64,000 bases of DNA, from the NCBI GenBank assembly GCA_019423685.1, contig JAHZAY010000001.1:62001-126000 (forward strand). Reading direction: 5' to 3'. Positions 34,428 to 43,261 of the stretch are shown here, piece by piece; the first letter of the stretch is position 1, and every line of letters starts with the position of its first letter. The notes beneath the pieces are model-generated. The model worked only from the letters and a program-made list of their open reading frames with translations. It did not search any database and was not told the origin of the DNA. The translations under genes were made by a program, and so were the position numbers. The stretch comes from Clostridiales bacterium. Its GTDB lineage: Bacteria; Bacillota; Clostridia; Oscillospirales; Ruminococcaceae.

Positions 34428-35606
34428 CTACACAGCCGGCGATTGGAAGTAGGCGGAGACCTGAGCGCCGAAGTCGGTATTCTCCAGTTTTAAGGTGCCG
34501 CCGTGATGGGCACAGAGCAGTTTACAGATCGAAAGCCCCAATCCAAAATGCTCCGATCGATCGCTTTCCCCAGTAAAATACGGATCTGTCGCCTTTGACA
34601 GGCATTGCTTGTCAAAGCCATCCCCGTCATCCGATACCGAGAGCAGCAAGCCGCCATCCAGCAAAGAGAGGGAAAGCGTCACCGAGGTCTTCGCATATCG
34701 TACCGCGTTGGAGAGCAGGTTGTCGCACACCTGCACAACAAACGCACTGTCCAACAAAAGCGGACGGTCGGGCAATGAATTGTGCAAAGTAAGTCTCTTT
34801 CCGTTTTGTGAGCAGACAATCTTTGCGCTTTCATATAAAGATGAGGCCAGAGACTGCAAACCGACCGGCTTGCAGTGCGCCTGCGCATCTTCCATGCGCC
34901 GAAGGCTGCTCATGCTGGTTATATAGCCCTCCATGCGGGAGATGTGTTTTCCCATTGTAGCGGCAGTCTGTCTGGTTTGAGGGTCTGGACTGGCCTGCAA
35001 CATCTCGTTGTAGCCCTTTAACACCGTCAATGGGGTGCGCAGATCGTGGGCAAAGGCGGCATTGAGTGCTTTTCGCTCCTCCACCTGGCGCCACATCTGA
35101 GTAAAATTGTCCGCCAGGGTCTGCCGCATCACCTCAAAGGAGGAACACAGCTGCCCCAACTCGTCGTTGCTGTTGTATGGGATCGAAAAATCCAGGTCGT
35201 TTTGCGCGATTTTTTCAGATGCCGTCCGCAGCTGGGCGAGCGGCTCTTTGAGGCGGTTGTGGTAGAAAAGCAGCGCGGCAGAAACAATTCCCACCACAGA
35301 ATACACAGGAGCTGCGATGGCGGGAAGTATGTCCAGCACCGCAAGGATGCGCTGATCCTGTTGGGACAGCGGGACCGGTTCTACACCAATGTAGACACCT
35401 TCCCCCAACTGTTCTCCCTGCTGGTTTGTCAGATAGTATTTTTCACCGGACGGTGGATAGGATACCTGTATCTGTTCGGCGGCCGCCCCGCAGATCCAAG
35501 AGGTTACAGCGGAAAAAAGGAGTACCAACACAACGAACACCGCTGCATAGAGCATCAAACTCTTTCTCAACGACAGCCGGTGCACAGCAAAACCTATTTG
35601 ACCCAT
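34428..35606 (-). CDS. Two-component sensor histidine kinase
   Basis: A 392-residue membrane kinase: helix 1 (SLMLYAAVFVVLVLLFSAV), a short outer domain of about 70 residues, helix 2, a HAMP segment, the H-box FAHDLRTPLTVL, N-box DNLLSNAVRYA, and G-boxes SVSDDGDGFD and GLGLSICKLL. It begins inside the end of the response regulator gene (13-bp overlap). The small outer domain may sense an envelope signal. Alternative upstream start at 35624. Confidence 0.92.
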   Translation of the reverse strand: MGQIGFAVHRLSLRKSLMLYAAVFVVLVLLFSAVTSWICGAAAEQIQVSYPPSGEKYYLTNQQGEQLGEGVYIGVEPVPLSQQDQRILAVLDILPAIAAPVYSVVGIVSAALLFYHNRLKEPLAQLRTASEKIAQNDLDFSIPYNSNDELGQLCSSFEVMRQTLADNFTQMWRQVEERKALNAAFAHDLRTPLTVLKGYNEMLQASPDPQTRQTAATMGKHISRMEGYITSMSSLRRMEDAQAHCKPVGLQSLASSLYESAKIVCSQNGKRLTLHNSLPDRPLLLDSAFVVQVCDNLLSNAVRYAKTSVTLSLSLLDGGLLLSVSDDGDGFDKQCLSKATDPYFTGESDRSEHFGLGLSICKLLCAHHGGTLKLENTDFGAQVSAYFQSPAV

Positions 35607-36268
35607 TTGTACCCACACCCCCAAACGGTTTCGATATATAGGTGATCTGTATAGGCAGCAAGCTTGGTGCGGATTCTGCGAATGTGTTCGGCTACGACGC
35701 TGCTGTCTCCCTCACTGTCATAGCCCCAAATGTGCTCATAAATCCGTTCCTTGTCAAAAATTTGTCCTGCATTTTGAGAAAGCAACTCTACAATATCAAA
35801 TTCCTTTCTTGCAAGTCCAATGCGCTTGTCGCCCACAAAGATACAGCGCTGGGAGTAGTCAACCGTTAAATCGCCCCAAAATTGGATTTTGCTTTCAAAG
35901 CTGTGCCGCGCCTCTCTGCGCAGATGGGCATGAACCCTCGCTTCCAGTTCCACCAGAGAAAAAGGCTTGACGATGTAGTCATCCGCTCCAACGGCAAACC
36001 CCTTTACCTTGTCCACATCTTCAATTCGCGCAGTCAAAAATAGAATTGGGCAGGAAACATGTACTCGAATGCGGCGGCAGACCTCCAACCCATCCATACC
36101 AGGCATATTGATGTCGAGCAGGATAATGTCCGGATGCTTTTCTACCTGTTTGAGTGCCTCTGCACCACAGTATGCAGGCAAGACACAAAAGCCCAGATTG
36201 TCAAAAAAACTTGTGAGCATGGATACAATATCCCGCTCATCATCAGCGATCAATATCTTTGGAACCAC
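35594..36268 (-). CDS. OmpR-family response regulator
   Basis: A 224-residue regulator with a receiver domain (acidic DDE near residue 9, phosphoacceptor in ILLDINMPGMDG, Lys in IVKPFS) and a winged-helix DNA-binding domain ending VWGCGYKWVK. The start is probably GTG at 36268, eight bases after AGGAGG; the GTG three codons earlier overlaps that site. It heads a four-gene unit: regulator, kinase, ATPase, permease. Confidence 0.92.
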   Translation of the reverse strand: MVPKILIADDERDIVSMLTSFFDNLGFCVLPAYCGAEALKQVEKHPDIILLDINMPGMDGLEVCRRIRVHVSCPILFLTARIEDVDKVKGFAVGADDYIVKPFSLVELEARVHAHLRREARHSFESKIQFWGDLTVDYSQRCIFVGDKRIGLARKEFDIVELLSQNAGQIFDKERIYEHIWGYDSEGDSSVVAEHIRRIRTKLAAYTDHLYIETVWGCGYKWVK

Positions 36269-36425
36269 CTGAACCACCTCCTAAAAAAGGGTAGCGTAAA
36301 ATTTTCAACTTTTTATCTACTGTGAAAGCGCAGCCGCATGCCTGTCCTTTGCCCTGCACGCCTCTTCCGCGCCACTCGGACTTTCTTGCAAAACCGATTC
36401 GCATGACCCCAAAGATTATGATTCC

Positions 36426-36454
36426 ATTATACGGATCCCCCATACAGAACACAA
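36426..36454 (-). promoter_or_regulatory. Candidate promoter of the regulator-kinase-exporter unit
   Basis: TTGTGT (36449-36454) and a perfect TATAAT (36426-36431), 17 bp apart on the minus strand, about 155 bp upstream of the response regulator. Confidence 0.5.
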
Positions 36455-36548
36455 CCAGTACGTCAAAATCTCAAAAAGTTTTTTTATCTTCCAATTGCAA
36501 AGCCAAAACAGCCATCGAAAAAAACTCTTGTAAAAAGGATAAAAAAAT

Positions 36549-36584
36549 GCAGAGCGGCTTCACCTTTTGGCTTCACCGCCCTGC
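36549..36584 (-). terminator. Terminator of the LysR pair
   Basis: GCAGAGCGG pairs with CCGCCCTGC (one G-U pair) around a loop holding two direct copies of GGTGAAGCC. A T-tract follows on the minus strand, 50 bp past the stop. Confidence 0.8.
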
Positions 36585-36634
36585 GATAATTCGTTACTCT
36601 TTACGCACAGATTTTTTCCCAAGGGTTTGTTCCA

Positions 36635-37477
36635 TTAAATGTCCTTTTGTATTTTTCGGAAAAAGATCTGCAAAATTTCCTTTTCTTCCTTATCGTTCCA
36701 AAACAGCGTCTGACAAACTTTTATTTCCTCTCCAGCGCCATCCAAAATGGGCAGCAGATCTTGTTGTGCATGATCCGCAACCAAAAGGGCCCTTTCGTTA
36801 TTTGCTTTGGCTGTCAGCAGAACCATATCGGGATTTTCCAAGATACGCAATCGCTCGCATCTCTCTCCGATCGCCGGATAGAAGTCGCATAAACTTTCCC
36901 AAAGCTCGCTGCTCACGTAAATCGTTGCGTTTTGCGCCATCAATTCCTTCAAGGTTTTTGCTTTCTCATCTTTGTCCCGGCTATACAACATCACCGGTTT
37001 CTCAGAGAAAGATATTTTGCAAATTCCCAGCCATTTTTTTGAATCGTAGCCGATGTAAAGATCGCATTCGCCACTGCACAACTTATCGCGGGCCACTTCC
37101 GGCGTGAATTGCTCGATGACAATCTCCACCCCTATTGCCTGCAACGCCTCCATTCCCTGCCGCAGCGCATCTGGCAGTTCGGACAAAGCCCTCTCGCTAT
37201 GTACACCCAACTGCAGGCGCTTTGCCATCTGGGCTTGCAGCACAGCACTTCGATACTCAGCCTGCAAATCCTGCGCTTTTTGGTAAAACAATTCTCCTTG
37301 CCTGGTTAAAGCCACACCACGTCCCTTTCGAGAAAAAAGCGGAAAGCCGATTTCCTTTTCAAGCGACGCAATTTGCTGGCTGATGGTGGAAGGTACAACC
37401 CCGCATTCCTGAGCGGCCTTTGTAAAACTCTTGCAGCGCACCGCGCTTAAAAAATAATCCAGTCGCTCAATTCCCAT
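36635..37477 (-). CDS. LysR-family transcriptional regulator (second of a pair)
   Basis: A 280-residue regulator with the LysR winged helix at residues 1-60 (FTKAAQECGVVPSTISQQIASLEKEIG) and a periplasmic-binding-fold effector domain that is somewhat short. Its start overlaps the end of the preceding LysR gene by 11 bp. The two proteins are clearly related but far from identical, so they may bind different effectors or form mixed dimers (inference). They sit divergent from the ABC importer. Confidence 0.88.
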   Translation of the reverse strand: MGIERLDYFLSAVRCKSFTKAAQECGVVPSTISQQIASLEKEIGFPLFSRKGRGVALTRQGELFYQKAQDLQAEYRSAVLQAQMAKRLQLGVHSERALSELPDALRQGMEALQAIGVEIVIEQFTPEVARDKLCSGECDLYIGYDSKKWLGICKISFSEKPVMLYSRDKDEKAKTLKELMAQNATIYVSSELWESLCDFYPAIGERCERLRILENPDMVLLTAKANNERALLVADHAQQDLLPILDGAGEEIKVCQTLFWNDKEEKEILQIFFRKIQKDI

Positions 37478-38357
37478 CTTGCCGCTCCATTTCTCTAATG
37501 ATCTCTAATAAGCTCTCAACCAACGGATTATCCGGTTGTTTACGGTACAGTGCGCACCAGCTTCCAAAATCCCCGCCCCCCTCGATAGGGCGGCTAACCA
37601 GCTGGCCGCTGTTTTGGAACGCTCCTTGCGGAGCAATGGTAATTCCAACCCCACTTTCCAGCATTAAAAACATACTGCTCATGTCCTGTGCTAAGATTTT
37701 TTTTCCTATTATAATCTCTATTTCCTTCATTTGCGCAAGATAGGACGTCGAAAAGTCCTTTCCGCATGAACAGATGGGCACAATGATTCTCTCCCGCGCA
37801 AGCTGTTCTCGGGTAATCACAGGCAACACCGCCAAAGGGTGATTTTTCGAAAGCAAAACAACCGCGCGCCGGGTCAACAGCTTTTCTCTGCAAATTTCCT
37901 CGTCCTGCTGTTCTTCCTCGGCCCATGTCAAGATCAAATCACACCGGTCTTGGATGAGCATCTTTTGCGCAGAAAAAGCAGATGCGGTGCGAAACTCCAC
38001 CTTTACATCCGATACCCTCCGGCGAAGGCGCTGAACTGCCAACGCGAGCATCTGCGAAAGGCTGTAATTGTGGATGCCAATCACCAGACTCTTTTCTCCC
38101 GCCTCATTGCGGACCTCTTGAATGCTGTTTTCATAGTTTTCTATAAATTGAGCGATCTTGCGATAGAACACCTCTCCCGCCGTTGTCATGCGGATACCCC
38201 GAGAACCGCGCACAAAGAGGGAAACACCTAGTTCCTTTTCCAGGGAGCTGATCTGCTCACTGATGGCCGGTTGTGCGATGTGACATTCCTGCGCAGCTCG
38301 GGTGAAATTGAGATTGCGGGCAACGCTGAGAAAATAGTATAGCTTTTCTATCTTCAA
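37467..38357 (-). CDS. LysR-family transcriptional regulator (first of a pair)
   Basis: A 296-residue regulator: helix-turn-helix FTRAAQECHIAQPAISEQIS, then a two-lobed effector domain. I place the start at TTG 38357, eight bases after GGAGG, because this gives the usual LysR beginning (MKIEKLYYFLSVA); the ATG at 38390 has no RBS. It faces the ABC importer across a 437-bp AT-rich interval and is the likeliest regulator of it. Confidence 0.88.
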   Translation of the reverse strand: MKIEKLYYFLSVARNLNFTRAAQECHIAQPAISEQISSLEKELGVSLFVRGSRGIRMTTAGEVFYRKIAQFIENYENSIQEVRNEAGEKSLVIGIHNYSLSQMLALAVQRLRRRVSDVKVEFRTASAFSAQKMLIQDRCDLILTWAEEEQQDEEICREKLLTRRAVVLLSKNHPLAVLPVITREQLARERIIVPICSCGKDFSTSYLAQMKEIEIIIGKKILAQDMSSMFLMLESGVGITIAPQGAFQNSGQLVSRPIEGGGDFGSWCALYRKQPDNPLVESLLEIIREMERQDGN

Positions 38358-38794
38358 AAAACCATCCTCCAGATTTCCTTCCTTTTTCATAAGAATATCT
38401 TATCACGCCTGTGGCAAAGACTCCAATTCCTTTTTTCGATAAAAATCTAACAAAAGATTTAAAAAATCAATTTGTACGACAAAGTCCGTCTTTCACTCTT
38501 TCTTCTTAAAAGTATTTAATTCATTTGTTTTTTTCTATCTGTAAATGATTTATTCATAAAATTCATCTATTATTCGATTCTTTTCCCGTATATCTGCATA
38601 AAAAACCCAGAGATTTTTTGTCACTTTATTACTTCGTTCGAAAAAACCTATAAAGTGTTTAAAAAATACTATTTCCAAATTTCGAAGCTTTGTATTATAC
38701 TATTTTTGCAATTTAGGGAATGTATTTTGTACGAAACGACCAAAACTTCCCGCAACCATATCGTTTTTGAAAAGAAAGAGAGTGTGATCTGTCC
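38358..38794. promoter_or_regulatory. Divergent control region between LysR pair and ABC importer
   Basis: About 437 bp, strongly AT-rich, without a supported gene. The 9-mer TTTGTACGA occurs twice in the same orientation (38471-38479 and 38726-38734), and TTCGTTCGAA is present around 38635. A -10-like TATTATACT lies near 38695-38705 without a good -35, as expected of an activated promoter. LysR sites are probable but not fixed. Confidence 0.5.
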
Positions 38795-39859
38795 ATGGCT
38801 AGCCAAGCCTCCTCTTCTTTGAAGGAGCCAAAACAGATGGAACAGCTGAACCGCCAGCAGCTTCAGGAATTGGAAGAAAAGGAGAAAACTCCCTTCCAAA
38901 AATTTCTGGATTTTGTGATTGTTCTCTTCCCGATTGTCTGTGGAATAATCGCGATTGCAGAGTATCAGTTGGTCCCAAATTCCTCCAACAACAGCAAACC
39001 TTATACCTATCTGTATCTGCTGATTATCTTGATCGTGCTGTACACCATCCGCGCACTGATCGCACTGGTGCAGTACGCCAGAAACGAAAAGCAGTTTTTC
39101 CAAAAGGTACGATATAAGGCTCCTCTGCACGCAGCGTTCTTTCTGTTGCTCACCGCTTATGACTACCTCACATTAAAGGCCGGCGTTCTGTATCAGCCAT
39201 TTGTACCGTGCTTGAACAGCATCATCAACATTGCGTGGGAAGATCGCGAAATGCTCATTATCAGCACGCTGTATACCCTTCGCCTGCTCTTTCTGGGCTA
39301 TTTCATCGGCGTCATCCTCGGCCTCATCACCGGCATTACCTGCGGCTACAGCAGAAAGGTCCGTTACTGGATTGATCCTATTATCAAGTTTTTAGGTCCT
39401 ATCCCGACTTCCACCTGGATTCCAATCATCATGGTCATTGCGTCCTCCCTGTTTGGTGGCTCGGTCTTTATCATCGCACTCGGCTCCTGGTTTGCCGTCA
39501 CCGTTGCCTCGATGACCGGTATTGCCAACGTGGACAAGGACTACTTTGAAGCCGCCCGCACCTTGGGTGCAAACGAGCAGCAGCTTGTCTTCCGTGTAGC
39601 TATCCCACATGCAATGCCGAGCATTTTGCAGGGCATGACACAGGCTATGAGCTCCGCCTGCACCGCCATCATGATCGCCGAGATGATGGGTTCTAAGGCA
39701 GGTCTTGGCTGGTACATGACCTGGGCAAAATCCTGGGCCGCCTACAACAAAATGTTTGCTGCCCTGTTCGTCATCTGCTTTATCTTTACCATTGTGACTA
39801 AGGCGTTGAATTTGATTAAAAACCGCGTACTTCGTTGGCAGATTGGAGTTGTGAAATAA
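38795..39859 (+). CDS. NitT/TauT-type ABC transporter permease with extra N-terminal helices
   Basis: A 354-residue permease. The last 230 residues are the usual inner-membrane domain, with the EAA-like loop EAARTLGANEQQLVFRVAIPHAMPSI that docks the ATPase. About 120 residues precede it: a charged Gln/Glu-rich start, then three hydrophobic segments (near residues 40-60, 75-95 and 110-128). Typical family members have about 250 residues and lack these. Its stop codon directly abuts the ATPase start. The RBS is weak (GAGAG). Confidence 0.9.
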   Translation: MASQASSSLKEPKQMEQLNRQQLQELEEKEKTPFQKFLDFVIVLFPIVCGIIAIAEYQLVPNSSNNSKPYTYLYLLIILIVLYTIRALIALVQYARNEKQFFQKVRYKAPLHAAFFLLLTAYDYLTLKAGVLYQPFVPCLNSIINIAWEDREMLIISTLYTLRLLFLGYFIGVILGLITGITCGYSRKVRYWIDPIIKFLGPIPTSTWIPIIMVIASSLFGGSVFIIALGSWFAVTVASMTGIANVDKDYFEAARTLGANEQQLVFRVAIPHAMPSILQGMTQAMSSACTAIMIAEMMGSKAGLGWYMTWAKSWAAYNKMFAALFVICFIFTIVTKALNLIKNRVLRWQIGVVK

Positions 39860-40627
39860 ATGGCAGAATCCGTTGTACTGAAACTGGACAATGTTTCCAA
39901 GAGCTTTGCCAAGGTAGAAAAGGACGAGATCACCCACGCCTTGAGCAACATCAGTTTGCAAATGCAGAGCGGCGAGTTCATCAGCTTGGTCGGAACCTCC
40001 GGCTGCGGCAAATCGACCATTTTGCGCCTGATTGCCGGGCTGATTACCCCCACTATGGGCACCCTCTCTGTAAACGACCGGGAAATCACCGGTCCGGACC
40101 CGGAGCGCGGAATGGTGTTCCAGCGTCCAACCCTCTTCCCCTGGTTGACGGTAGAAAAGAATATTGCCTTCAGCTTGAAGATGCAGAACAAATTAAAGGG
40201 CAACGAGGAGCGCGTCGACCGGATGCTCGACTTAATCGGACTCAAAGACTTTAAGGACGACTATCCGGGACAGCTCTCCGGCGGTATGGCGCAGCGTGTT
40301 GCACTGGTGCGCACCCTGATTAACGAGCCGCCAATCCTGCTGCTCGATGAGCCGCTCGGCGCTCTGGACGCATTCACCCGCATGAACATGCAGGATGAAA
40401 TTCTCTCCGCCTGGAGAGGCCGCAACCAGCTTGCTGTCATGGTCACCCACGACGTCGACGAGGCCATCTACATGGGGACCCGCGTCATCGTCATGGAGCC
40501 AAGCCCCGGCCGCATCAAGGCAGATATCAAAATCCATTTGGATTATCCCCGCAATCGAAGCAGTGCGCAGTTTATTGAGTATCGAAACCAGATTCTGGAG
40601 ATGCTCAACTACGGCGTCAAGGAGTAA
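39860..40627 (+). CDS. NitT/TauT-type ABC transporter ATP-binding protein
   Basis: A 255-residue ATPase with Walker A GTSGCGKST, Q-loop VFQRPTLFPW, signature QLSGGMAQR, Walker B ILLLDEPLGALD and switch His in VTHDVDEA. It is closest in pattern to SsuB/TauB/NrtD-type importers of sulfonates, nitrate or pyrimidine precursors. It begins at the base after the permease stop, so translation is coupled. The substrate is set by the binding protein downstream. Confidence 0.94.
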   Translation: MAESVVLKLDNVSKSFAKVEKDEITHALSNISLQMQSGEFISLVGTSGCGKSTILRLIAGLITPTMGTLSVNDREITGPDPERGMVFQRPTLFPWLTVEKNIAFSLKMQNKLKGNEERVDRMLDLIGLKDFKDDYPGQLSGGMAQRVALVRTLINEPPILLLDEPLGALDAFTRMNMQDEILSAWRGRNQLAVMVTHDVDEAIYMGTRVIVMEPSPGRIKADIKIHLDYPRNRSSAQFIEYRNQILEMLNYGVKE

Positions 40628-40689
40628 TCCAGCAACGATTGTGGCTATAATAAAATTTTATACTATTATACAAAGGAGAAAAGGATCCA

Positions 40690-43017
40690 ATGAACAAGTT
40701 CAGAAAACTCATTTGTGTCCTGCTGGCATCCGCAATGATGCTTTCTATGGCAGCTTGCGGTGACAATCAGGCTTCCACCGAAGCCAACACCACCGAGCAG
40801 ACAGAAACTGAGACTTCTGCGGAAGGCACTACCGCTGAAGCTCCTGCGGACGACCCGGACCGTCCGGAAGCTGTTTCTGCCGAAGATTGGGAGGCTATGA
40901 AGAAAGAGCCTGCTTTCGGCACCGAGCTGACCTACATCTACAACGGCGGCAACTGCGTTTCTGCCAAATACATGGCAGATGTCCTGGGCTACTATGAGGA
41001 ATACGGCATCAACGCCAACATTGTACAGGGCGACTCCACCTATATGGCAGTCGGCACCGGCCAAGCGATGTGGGGCATCGACCACATTGCAACAATGTTA
41101 GTTCCGATCACCAACGATGTAGGTTACACCTTCGTTGCTGGCGCCCACATTGGATGCAAGACCATCTTTGTCCTCAATGACAGCGACATCCAGTCCGTTC
41201 AGGACCTCAAAGGCAAGACCGTTGCCATCCACGACGGCATCGGCAACTCCGACCACAACATCGTTGCTCGCCTGCTGGATGAGTACGGTGTAGACCCGAA
41301 CAACGACATCGAGCTGCTCAACGTAGAAACCTCTGCAACCATCGCAGCGATGGAGAACGGCGAAGTTGATGCCGCAATCTTCAGCGATATCTGGGCTTAT
41401 GACATGGTACAGGACGGCACCCTGCGTCCGATCATCTCTCTGACCACCGATCCTGCTTTCCAGGACGAGCCTTGCTGCGTTGTTGCGATGAACAACAAAT
41501 TCATCGAGGAAAACCCTGTTCACGCAAAATATGTCACCATGGCAATCAAACGTGCTGGCATGTACAACCGCCTGAATGCTGAGGATGCTGTCAACTTCAT
41601 GATCGACGACGGCAAACTCTCCGGCACCTTCGAGAAGAACATCGCGTGCTGGAACTCCCTGCATTTCGGTCTGTCCGACGCCTTCACCGAGAGAGCGCTG
41701 CGGGAAATCACCGAAGACTACCTGCGTCTGGGCCTCATCACCAACACCGACCTGACCGTCGACGAGATCATGGAAAAAGCATGGACTCCAATCTGCCCGG
41801 ATGAGATCATCCCCGACTACTCTGTAGGCGACCCAGTAGAGGCTGAAGGCTGCACTGTTCCGATTGTACAGGCTGCTGACGCTGTATCCGACACCATGCT
41901 GTGGGGCGAAGAGCGCACCGTTGAGCTGGCTGGCACCGTTGCAGACGCTGCTTCTGCCGACGCTTCCACCGACACCGCTTCCTCCGACCACATGAACTCC
42001 TACGAGGCTTCCACCTCCGGTCAGTGGGACAAGATGTTTGTTCCGCTGAGCATGGATGGCCGCGCTGAGGAAATCGGCGACCTGGCACCAACTGCTGAAG
42101 AGCAGGCTGCTATGGAGCAGGAACCAGCTTACGGCGATCCGATCATCTACTACATGGCAGATGGCTGCACCGCTGGCCCAACTGTTGCAGATTACCTGGG
42201 CTACTATGAAGAGGCTGGCCTGACCGCAGAGGGCTTTAAAGGTTCCTCCTACACCGAGGCACTGGGCACCAATCAGGCACAGGTTGCTGTTGGACACATC
42301 GCTACCATGCTGGTGCCGATCACCAACGATGTCGATCTGACCTTCGTTGGCGGCGCACATATCGGATGCAAATCCCTGTATGTACTGGCTGACAGCGAGT
42401 ACAACACCACCGAGGACCTGAAAGGCACCTCCATCTCCGTTCCAAACGGCATCGGCGCATCGGACTACAACATCACCTGCCTGCTGCTGGATGCAGACGG
42501 CATCAACCCACAGACCGACGTCAACCTGATGCAGGTCAGCACCGACGCTTGTGTCGCTTCGATGGAAAATGGTGAGATCTCCGCTGCACTGCTCTCCGAT
42601 ACCTTTGCTTACAACATGGTCAAGGAAGGCAAACTCAAATGCATCCGTTCCCTGTTGGACGAGGACTTCGCTGACGAGCCATGCTGCGTAATCGCAATGA
42701 ACGCCACCTTCGTAAAGGAAAACCCAACCATCTCCAAGAAGGTTGTACAGGCTGTTCAGAAAGCACATCAGTGGATGCGCGAGAACCCAGAAGAGGCTAC
42801 TCAGGCTCTGATCGACGAGGGCTGGAACAGCGGTGATCTGGAAATGAACACCATGCTCAACAACTCCCTGCAGTTCGGTCTGGATGAGGGCTTCACCGAG
42901 ACCTCTCTGGAAACCGTCGTTGAGAAATATATCCGTCTTGGCCTGATTACCTCTACCGACGATGTAAACGCCGTTATGGAAAAGGCTTGGACCCCTGTTC
43001 TCGACGTTGTAAAGTAA
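40690..43017 (+). CDS. Tandem substrate-binding lipoprotein of the NMT1/SsuA-like type
   Basis: A 775-residue lipoprotein: signal peptide with lipobox SMAAC (Cys23), an acidic Thr/Glu spacer to about residue 60, then two homologous binding domains (about 78-375 and 485-775) joined by an Ala/Ser/Asp-rich linker. Both halves keep DVLGYYEE / DYLGYYEE, HIATMLVPITNDV, AHIGCK (His153, His557), a GIG(N/A)SD(H/Y)N block, AMENGE / SMENGE, DEPCCV and a final MEKAWTP. One SBP per chain is the norm. AGGAG precedes the ATG, 62 bp after the ATPase gene. The ligand is unknown; no thiamine riboswitch is present. Confidence 0.93.
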   Translation: MNKFRKLICVLLASAMMLSMAACGDNQASTEANTTEQTETETSAEGTTAEAPADDPDRPEAVSAEDWEAMKKEPAFGTELTYIYNGGNCVSAKYMADVLGYYEEYGINANIVQGDSTYMAVGTGQAMWGIDHIATMLVPITNDVGYTFVAGAHIGCKTIFVLNDSDIQSVQDLKGKTVAIHDGIGNSDHNIVARLLDEYGVDPNNDIELLNVETSATIAAMENGEVDAAIFSDIWAYDMVQDGTLRPIISLTTDPAFQDEPCCVVAMNNKFIEENPVHAKYVTMAIKRAGMYNRLNAEDAVNFMIDDGKLSGTFEKNIACWNSLHFGLSDAFTERALREITEDYLRLGLITNTDLTVDEIMEKAWTPICPDEIIPDYSVGDPVEAEGCTVPIVQAADAVSDTMLWGEERTVELAGTVADAASADASTDTASSDHMNSYEASTSGQWDKMFVPLSMDGRAEEIGDLAPTAEEQAAMEQEPAYGDPIIYYMADGCTAGPTVADYLGYYEEAGLTAEGFKGSSYTEALGTNQAQVAVGHIATMLVPITNDVDLTFVGGAHIGCKSLYVLADSEYNTTEDLKGTSISVPNGIGASDYNITCLLLDADGINPQTDVNLMQVSTDACVASMENGEISAALLSDTFAYNMVKEGKLKCIRSLLDEDFADEPCCVIAMNATFVKENPTISKKVVQAVQKAHQWMRENPEEATQALIDEGWNSGDLEMNTMLNNSLQFGLDEGFTETSLETVVEKYIRLGLITSTDDVNAVMEKAWTPVLDVVK

Positions 43018-43036
43018 CATTTGAAGAAACCCCTTT

Positions 43037-43070
43037 ATCGGCCTCTGTATAAAACAGAGGCCGATTTTTT
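43037..43070 (+). terminator. Terminator of the ABC importer operon
   Basis: A perfect 12-bp stem (ATCGGCCTCTGT / ACAGAGGCCGAT) with an ATAAA loop and a following T-run, 20 bp past the stop codon. Confidence 0.95.
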
Positions 43071-43201
43071 TGCCCCTTCTTCCCCACTCACACGCTTGTT
43101 TTAAAGAACTCTCTGCGTAACTTCCTGCTTTTTTTAGCTTTCTGCCTTTCCCGTTCTCTTTGCTCTCAAAACCTTCCTCCAGTACAAGAAAACAACCGCA
43201 A

Positions 43202-43237
43202 CAAAAATCGCACAGGAAAATTCCTGTGCGATTTTTG
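43202..43237. terminator. Terminator of the helicase operon
   Basis: A perfect 17-bp inverted repeat (arms 43202-43218 and 43221-43237) whose outer part is A5/T5. It lies 25 bp past the helicase stop (minus strand) and would work in both directions. Confidence 0.85.
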
Positions 43238-43261
43238 CTGCTCTTATTTCTCTTTTCCGTA

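Larger units (their letters stand above)
36269..36634. other. Intergenic region, 366 bp
   Basis: Between the downstream LysR gene's stop and the response regulator's start. It holds the LysR terminator and the candidate promoter at 36426-36454; no supported gene was seen. Confidence 0.55.

Noticed and set aside
40690..43017. Thiamine-precursor importer (ThiXYZ type)
   Set aside because: The binding fold is of the NMT1/THI5-like group, but no TPP riboswitch or thiamine gene is present, so the substrate is left open.
41098..43020. 640-codon minus-strand frame opposite the tandem binding protein
   Set aside because: Shadow of a clear lipoprotein gene with strong RBS and terminator on the plus strand.
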